DNA from: Streptomyces viridiviolaceus | Lineage (GTDB): Bacteria > Actinomycetota > Actinomycetes > Streptomycetales > Streptomycetaceae | Length of the DNA: 64,000 nt | Reading direction: 5' to 3' | Assembly (NCBI RefSeq): GCF_014650995.1 | Contig: NZ_BMWA01000017.1 | Location: 117,295-181,294, forward strand | Shown here: piece after piece, positions 59,504 to 64,000 of the stretch | Numbering within the stretch: the stretch's first letter is position 1 | Layout: every line of letters begins with the position of its first letter | Notes under the pieces: generated by a model | Seen by the model: the letters and a program-made list of their open reading frames with translations, nothing else | Databases searched by the model: none | What the model was told of the DNA's origin: nothing | Position numbers and translations under genes: made by a program

Positions 59504-60532
59504 TCACAACCCCAGTCGCGCCAACGCCTTCCCCGGGTCCAGCTCGCACGTGCCCTCCCCGGCCGCCGTCCAGGCCGCCGCGCACAGCGCCCGCAACCCG
59601 TCCATGGCCTCGCCGTCGCCCTCCAGCTCCAGCCGCTCCCCCGCCGTCGCCGTCCAGCCACCGCAGCGGAACCCGCCGTCCCCGTCTCCGGTGACCTCGG
59701 CCTGACCGGCGAGCAGCCCGCGAAGGTCGGCATCGACGTACGTCGGCCGGTGCTGCGGCGGCGCGGCCAGCAGCTGCGCTCCGTCGGTCACACCGGTCAG
59801 GACGAGCAGCGAGTCGACCTCCCCGTTGAACGCGCCCTCGATGTCCGTGTCCAGCCGGTCGCCCACCACCAGGGGCCGCCGAGCGCCGGTCCGCAGGATC
59901 GTCTCCCGGTGCATCGGAGGCAGCGGCTTCCCCGCGACCTGCGGCTCGGCCCCGGTGGCGATCCGCACGACCTCCACCGCCGCGCCGTTGCCCGGAGCGA
60001 TCCCTCGCGCGCCCGGGATCGTCAGGTCGGTGTTGGAGGCGTACCACGGCACACCGCGCGCGATGGCGTAGCACGCCTCCGCGAACCGGCCCCAGGGCAG
60101 CTCGGGCCCGCCGTACCCCTGCACCACCGCCGCCGGACCGTCCTCCGCCGACTCCACCGGCTCCAGGCCCCGCTCGCGCAGCGCGACCCGCAGCCCCTCG
60201 CCGCCGATCACCAGCACCCGGGCGCCCTGCGGCACCTGCTCCGCGATCAGCCGGGCCACCGCCTGCGCCGACGTGATGACGTCGGTCGCGCCCGTCGGTA
60301 TGCCCAGCTCGGTCAGGTGCGCGGCCACCGCGTCAGGCGTCCGCAGCGCGTTGTTCGTGACATACGCGAGCCGCATTCCTCCCGCGCGGGCCGTGGCGAG
60401 CGACTCGACGGCGTGAGCGATCGCGTTCCCCCCGGCGTACACCACGCCGTCCAGGTCGAGCAGCGCCGTGTCGTACGCCTCGCTCAGGCCCCGCCCACTG
60501 CCCTCGGGCCTCGTCCTGACGCTCCGGCTCAT
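59504..60532 (-). CDS. HAD-IIA family sugar/nucleotide phosphatase
   Basis: A 342-residue HAD phosphatase of the NagD/4-nitrophenylphosphatase group: motif I LLDLDGVVYAGGNAI, motif II YVTNNALR, substrate cap region AEQVPQGARVLVIGGEGL, motif III AGKPLPPM and motif IV VVGDRLDTDIEGAFN. The C-terminal ~70 residues (GFRCGGWTATAGERLELEGD) are an actinomycete extension. ATG with GGAG nine bases upstream. It is separated from the siderophore operon by 91 bases and is not obviously linked to it. Confidence 0.9.
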   Translation of the reverse strand: MSRSVRTRPEGSGRGLSEAYDTALLDLDGVVYAGGNAIAHAVESLATARAGGMRLAYVTNNALRTPDAVAAHLTELGIPTGATDVITSAQAVARLIAEQVPQGARVLVIGGEGLRVALRERGLEPVESAEDGPAAVVQGYGGPELPWGRFAEACYAIARGVPWYASNTDLTIPGARGIAPGNGAAVEVVRIATGAEPQVAGKPLPPMHRETILRTGARRPLVVGDRLDTDIEGAFNGEVDSLLVLTGVTDGAQLLAAPPQHRPTYVDADLRGLLAGQAEVTGDGDGGFRCGGWTATAGERLELEGDGEAMDGLRALCAAAWTAAGEGTCELDPGKALARLGL

Positions 60533-60604
60533 TGCACATCGCTCCTCGTTCGACGCCTTTCCCCCGATCATCCCCCATGCCACTGACACACGTACGATGC
60601 CGGG

Positions 60605-61897
60605 ATGGACACTGCAGGTCACCCGGAAGCAACGGCGCGCCGGGGCCTCGAACTCATCCCGTTCCGAGGCCTCCGCTTCGACCCCGACCGGGTCGGCAGC
60701 CTGGCCGCCGTGACTTCCCCTCCGTACGACGTCGTGGTCCGCCCCGACGGCCTGCTCCACCTGGAGTCCGCCGACCCGCACAACATCGTCCGCCTCATCC
60801 TGCCCCAGGCCGCCACACCGGAGGCCCGCAACCAGCAGGCCGCCCGCACACTGCGGCGCTGGCTGTCCGAGGGCGTCCTGAGGGCCGACCCGGAACCCGG
60901 CCTGTACGTCTACGAACAGCGCGACGGCGACGGCATGCTGCAACGCGGCCTCATCGGCGCCCTGCGCGTGTCGGACCCCGCCGACCAGGTCGTCCTGCCG
61001 CACGAGGACGTCATGCCACACGTCGTCGCAGACCGAGCGGCGCTCATGCGGGCCACCTCGGCGAATCTCGAACCCCTGCTCCTGACCTACCGCGGCAACG
61101 GCGCCACGGCCGCCACGACCACCGTCGTGGAACGCGCCGCCGCACGGCCACCCCTCCTGTCGACGACCACGGAGGACGGCTTCTGCCACCGCCTGTGGTC
61201 GATCACCGACCCCGACGACATGGACGCCGTCCGGTCCGAACTGGCGCGCCACCAGGCCCTCATCGCCGACGGCCACCACCGCTGGGCCACGTACCGCACG
61301 CTCCGCGCGGAACACCCTTCCCCCAGCCCCTGGGACTACGGTCTCGTCCTCCTGGTCGACACGGCCCGCTACCCGCTGCGCGTCCGGGCCATCCACCGCC
61401 TGCTGCACGGCCTGCCGGTGAGCGAGGCCCTGGCCGCCGTCGAGGGCCACTTCCGCGTCCGCCGCCTCGAAGCCCCCCTGGCCGAGGCCCTGACCGCGCT
61501 GGCGGAGGCGGCCGACGCGGGCAACGCCTTCCTGCTCGCCGGCGACGGCTCCTTCCACCTCGTCGACCGGCCGGACCCCGCGCTCCTGGCCCGCACGGTC
61601 CCCACCGACCGCCCCGAGGCGTGGCGCAGCCTGGACGCGACGGTCCTGCACGCCACACTCCTCGCCCACGTCTGGCGCGTCCCCGACGACTCCGCGGCGC
61701 ACATCTCCTACATCCACGACACCGCCGCCACGGTCGAGAAGGCCGAACGCGACGGAGCTACGGCCGTCCTGCTGCACCCGGTGCGCGAGGAGGTCGTCCG
61801 CGACCTGGCCCGGCAGGGCGTCACGATGCCCCGCAAGTCGACGTCGTTCGGCCCGAAGCCGGCGTCCGGTCTGGTACTGCGCGCACTGGACCTGTGA
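60605..61897 (+). CDS. DUF1015 family protein
   Basis: A 430-residue protein of the DUF1015 family: FRGLRFDPDRVGSLAAVTSP and PYDVV at the start, HNIVRLILPQ, VLPHEDVMPHVVADRAALMR and HQALIADGHHRWATYRTLRA, where the conserved His/Asp set suggests metal or nucleotide binding, and a C-terminal MPRKSTSFGPKPASGLVLRA. The family has been linked to serine/phosphoserine metabolism (SerK-like kinase in archaea), but the role in actinomycetes is open. Six bases separate TACGAT (60593-60598) from the ATG, so the mRNA is probably leaderless. Divergent from the HAD gene. Confidence 0.9.
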   Translation: MDTAGHPEATARRGLELIPFRGLRFDPDRVGSLAAVTSPPYDVVVRPDGLLHLESADPHNIVRLILPQAATPEARNQQAARTLRRWLSEGVLRADPEPGLYVYEQRDGDGMLQRGLIGALRVSDPADQVVLPHEDVMPHVVADRAALMRATSANLEPLLLTYRGNGATAATTTVVERAAARPPLLSTTTEDGFCHRLWSITDPDDMDAVRSELARHQALIADGHHRWATYRTLRAEHPSPSPWDYGLVLLVDTARYPLRVRAIHRLLHGLPVSEALAAVEGHFRVRRLEAPLAEALTALAEAADAGNAFLLAGDGSFHLVDRPDPALLARTVPTDRPEAWRSLDATVLHATLLAHVWRVPDDSAAHISYIHDTAATVEKAERDGATAVLLHPVREEVVRDLARQGVTMPRKSTSFGPKPASGLVLRALDL

Positions 61898-61905
61898 CGC
61901 GGTAC

Positions 61906-61943
61906 GACGAAGGGGCGGGACCTTGCGGTCCCGCCCCTTCGTC
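61906..61943. terminator. Bidirectional terminator after the DUF1015 gene
   Basis: GACGAAGGGGCGGGACC (61906-61922) and GGTCCCGCCCCTTCGTC (61927-61943) form a perfect 17-bp stem with a TTGC loop, between convergent genes. Confidence 0.92.
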
Positions 61944-61955
61944 ACACCGTCGGCG

Positions 61956-63800
61956 TCAGTCCTTGTCGCCGGCCTCGGCGGACGGCTTCTCCCCGCCGTC
62001 CTCGCTGTCGCCCTCGTCATCGCCGAGGGCGTCCGTGAACTCCACGCCGTCCAGCGCGGCGAGCCGGTCGGAGGCGTCCGTGCTGCCGTCCCGGTCGGAC
62101 TCCACGGCCTTCGCGAACCACTCCCGCGCCTCCTGCTCCCGGCCGGCGGCCAGCAGCGCGTCCGCGTACGCGTACCGCAGCCGCGCGGTCCAGGGCTGTA
62201 CGGAGTTGGAGGCCAGCTCGGGGCTCTGCAGCGTCACGATGGCGGCGTCGAGCTGCCCCATGTCGCGCCGGGCGCCCGCCGCCACGAGCCGCATCTCGAC
62301 CTGCCCGGCCTTGTCCAGCTTCTGCACCTCGGGAGCCCCGGCCATCTCCAGCGCCTTCTCCGGCCGCCCGAGCCCTCGCTCGCAGTCCGCCATGACGGGC
62401 CACAGGTCCACCGAGCCGGTCATCCGGCGCGCGGCCCGAAACTCGGCGAGCGCCTCGCCGTACTTCTGGTTGGCGTACGCGGCGAACCCGCCCGCCTCGC
62501 GCACGGCGGCGACGCGCGAGGCCAGCCGCAGCGCCACCTTGGAGTAGCCGTAGGCACCCTCGGGGTCCTCGTCGAGGAGCCTGGCGACCATCACCAGGTT
62601 CCTGGCGACGTCGTCCGCGAGCGTCTTGGGGAGGCTCTGCAGCTCCTGCCGTACGTCCTTGTCGATCTCCTCGCCGGTGACGTCCTCGGGAATCGGCAGC
62701 CGCTTGATCGGCTCGCGGTCGCGGTCCCGCTCCTCACGGAAGCGGCCACCGCCGTGCCGGTCGTCCCGCCCGCGGAACCCGCCGGGACGCCCGCCGCGGT
62801 CATCGCGCCGAGGACCACGGCCACCCCGGTCGTCACGCCCACGGAAGCCACCGCGCTCGCCACGGCTGTCCTCACGCCGCGGGTAGCCACCCCGCTCGCC
62901 ACGGCTGTCCTCACGCCGCGGGTAGCCACCGCGCTCCCCACGACTGTCCTCACGCCGCGGGTAGCCACCGCGCTCCCCACGACTGTCCTCACGCCGCGGA
63001 TAGCCGCCCCGCTCGCCACGGCTGTCGTCACGGCGGAACCCACCACGGTCACCGCGGTCGCCACGGTCATCACCGCGACGCTCCCCACGGTCGTCACGAC
63101 GGAACGAGGGACGGTCTCCGCGGTCGTCCCGCCGGAAGCCGCGGTCACGGTCGTCGCGACGCGGCCCGCGGTCACGATCGTCACGACGCCCATACCCACG
63201 GTCGCCGTCACGCCGGTCATCGCGCCGCTCGTCCCGACGGTCGTCACGGCGGTCGTCCCGCCTGTCATCCCGGCGGTCGTCCCGCCTGTCATCCCGCCGG
63301 AAGCCGCCGCGCTGCCCGCGGTCATCGCCCCTGCGGTCGTCGCGCCGCGGATAGCCGCCCCGCTCGCCACGGCTGTCCTCACGGCGGAACCCACCACGGT
63401 CACCGCGGTCGCCACGGTCATCACCGCGACGCTCCCCACGGTCGTCACGACGGAACGAGGGACGGTCTCCGCGGTCGTCCCGCCGGAAGCCGCGGTCACG
63501 GTCGTCGCGACGCGGCCCGCGGTCACGATCGTCACGACGCCCGTACCCACCCCCGCGGTTGTCGTCGCGACGGAACCCGCCACGGTCACCGCGATCGCCA
63601 CGGTCTCCGCGGTCGTCCCGCCGGTAGCCGCCGCGGTCGTCTTCACGCCGGCCGTAGCCACCACGGTCGCCGTCACGGCGGTCGTTGTCGCGACGGAACC
63701 CGCCACGGTCACCGCGGCGACCGCTCCGGTCACCGCGGTCACCACTGTCCCGTCGCCGCTGGTCGCGCTCCGGTCGGTCGTCGGGAGAGTTGGTGGACAT
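61956..63800 (-). CDS. TPR-like protein with a long Arg/Asp/Gly repeat arm
   Basis: A 614-residue protein. Residues ~1-365 are almost only R, D, G, E, F, Y and S: repeated GGFRRDD, RGDRGDRGD and GGYPRREDSRGER units, an RGG-like, intrinsically disordered and highly charged arm suited to RNA binding or condensate formation. Residues ~370-560 are a helical tetratricopeptide-type domain (IDKDVRQELQSLPKTLADDV, KYGEALAEFRAARRMTGSVD, LDAAIVTLQSPELA). An acidic tail follows. AGGAG lies six bases before the ATG. It lies immediately downstream of an rRNA operon on the same strand, which fits an RNA- or ribosome-related role, although a strong terminator separates them. Confidence 0.85.
   Translation of the reverse strand: MSTNSPDDRPERDQRRRDSGDRGDRSGRRGDRGGFRRDNDRRDGDRGGYGRREDDRGGYRRDDRGDRGDRGDRGGFRRDDNRGGGYGRRDDRDRGPRRDDRDRGFRRDDRGDRPSFRRDDRGERRGDDRGDRGDRGGFRREDSRGERGGYPRRDDRRGDDRGQRGGFRRDDRRDDRRDDRRDDRRDDRRDERRDDRRDGDRGYGRRDDRDRGPRRDDRDRGFRRDDRGDRPSFRRDDRGERRGDDRGDRGDRGGFRRDDSRGERGGYPRREDSRGERGGYPRREDSRGERGGYPRREDSRGERGGYPRREDSRGERGGFRGRDDRGGRGPRRDDRGGRPGGFRGRDDRHGGGRFREERDRDREPIKRLPIPEDVTGEEIDKDVRQELQSLPKTLADDVARNLVMVARLLDEDPEGAYGYSKVALRLASRVAAVREAGGFAAYANQKYGEALAEFRAARRMTGSVDLWPVMADCERGLGRPEKALEMAGAPEVQKLDKAGQVEMRLVAAGARRDMGQLDAAIVTLQSPELASNSVQPWTARLRYAYADALLAAGREQEAREWFAKAVESDRDGSTDASDRLAALDGVEFTDALGDDEGDSEDGGEKPSAEAGDKD
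62866..63021. repeat. 39-bp tandem repeat encoding GGYPRREDSRGER units
   Basis: Copies begin at 62866, 62905, 62944 and 62983, with a partial fifth at 63022. The unit is 13 codons long, so copy number can change without breaking the frame. Confidence 0.92.
63001..63549. repeat. Large direct repeat inside the Arg/Asp/Gly arm (351-bp period)
   Basis: A segment of about 195 bases at 63001-63198 recurs at 63352-63549 almost unchanged (offset 351 bases, 117 codons). Both encode the FRRDDRGDRPSFRRDDRGER region. Between them lie short RRDD repeats. The pattern indicates duplication followed by little divergence. Confidence 0.88.
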
Positions 63801-63863
63801 CGGTGACTCCTGTCTTCGGTACCGCAAGTCAATTCTCGCGCAGCCGGGTGCCCGGTGCGCCTT

Positions 63864-63918
63864 GGAAAAACAAAAAGGACCCCTGGTCCCAGCTGAACGC
63901 TGGTGACCAGGGGTCCTT
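63864..63918 (-). terminator. rRNA operon terminator
   Basis: On the - strand AAGGACCCCTGGT and ACCAGGGGTCCTT (63918-63906 and 63887-63875) form the outer stem, with CCAGC/GCTGG as inner stem, followed by TTTTTGTTTTT. It ends nine bases beyond the 3' end of 5S rRNA, a textbook intrinsic terminator. Confidence 0.95.
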
Positions 63919-63927
63919 CCAAAGATT

Positions 63928-64000
63928 GTTCGGCGGCGTCCTACTCTCCCACAGGGTCCCCCCTGCAGTACCATCGGCGCTGTAAGGCTTAGCTTCCGGG
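63928..64000 (-). rRNA. rrf: 5S ribosomal RNA, 3' part (runs off the window)
   Basis: The - strand reads CCCGGAAGCTAAGCCTTACA, then CGCCGATGGTACTGCAGGGG and the terminal GGACGCCGCCGAAC, the 3' ~73 bases of Streptomyces 5S rRNA. The 5' ~47 bases, and presumably 23S and 16S, lie beyond the right edge. It is transcribed leftwards, in the same direction as the TPR gene. Confidence 0.96.

Overview
The window is a high-GC actinomycete chromosome segment, almost certainly Streptomyces. It has GC-rich third codon positions, frequent GTG starts, ATGA/GTGA gene overlaps, leaderless starts and a 5S rRNA typical of the genus. Its backbone order (der, plsC-like, cmk, tyrA, aroH ... rluB, scpB, scpA, parA, ald ... 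nudix, pyrG ... recN, nadK, tlyA) is the conserved actinobacterial block that M. tuberculosis also keeps around Rv1694-Rv1713 (order recalled, not searched).

Layout. 1-165: start of a streptogrisin-like secreted protease. 377-8444: a transport and oxidation locus. One arm (- strand) encodes an ABC permease, an FAD/NAD(P)-binding protein, an ABC ATPase, two FMN-dependent monooxygenases and a DUF1684 protein. The divergent arm encodes a substrate-binding lipoprotein preceded by a 23-codon leader peptide ending in Cys, of the kind associated with sulfur assimilation. The locus therefore probably imports and cleaves a sulfur-containing amino-acid-like compound. 8469-10434: a cysteine-rich DUF5685 protein and a SepF-like division protein. 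10447-16141: an acyl-CoA dehydrogenase gene broken by a roughly 5 kb island; the two ends of the gene lie either side of a serine recombinase, an XRE/MmyB regulator with its operator, an Atu4866-like protein, two short-chain dehydrogenases and a wrecked Tn3-family transposase. 16199-25838: MFS exporter, PIG-V-like mannosyltransferase, PAP2 phosphatase, I78 inhibitor, WYL regulator, LysM transglycosylase and unassigned genes.

25914-30360: Der GTPase, acyltransferase, Cmk, TyrA and AroH, all on the - strand and partly coupled. 30502-34118: Rieske lipoprotein, two RlaP-type nucleotidyltransferases that overlap tail to tail, an ADP-ribosylglycohydrolase and an NrtR-type Nudix regulator with a palindromic operator. 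34147-39186: a tightly coupled chromosome-organisation operon (parA, an RHH-like gene, scpA, scpB, rluB). 39559-45366: alanine dehydrogenase, an NB-ARC/TPR protein, a Nudix hydrolase and CTP synthase. 45881-52146: GH15 enzyme, a repeat-rich spacer, PucR regulator, GT4 glycosyltransferase and a MraY/WecA-like membrane protein. 52180-56078: RecN, NAD kinase, TlyA and a small protein. 56120-59435: SCP2 protein and an iron-box-controlled siderophore ABC importer without its binding protein. 59504-63800: HAD phosphatase, DUF1015 protein and a TPR protein with a long Arg/Asp/Gly repeat arm. 63864-64000: terminator and 3' end of an rRNA operon (5S, - strand).

The most notable points are the leader-peptide-controlled monooxygenase locus, the gene-splitting island with a recombinase and a GTTTCA array, the RlaP/ARH/NrtR neighbourhood, and several expanded in-frame or intergenic tandem repeats.
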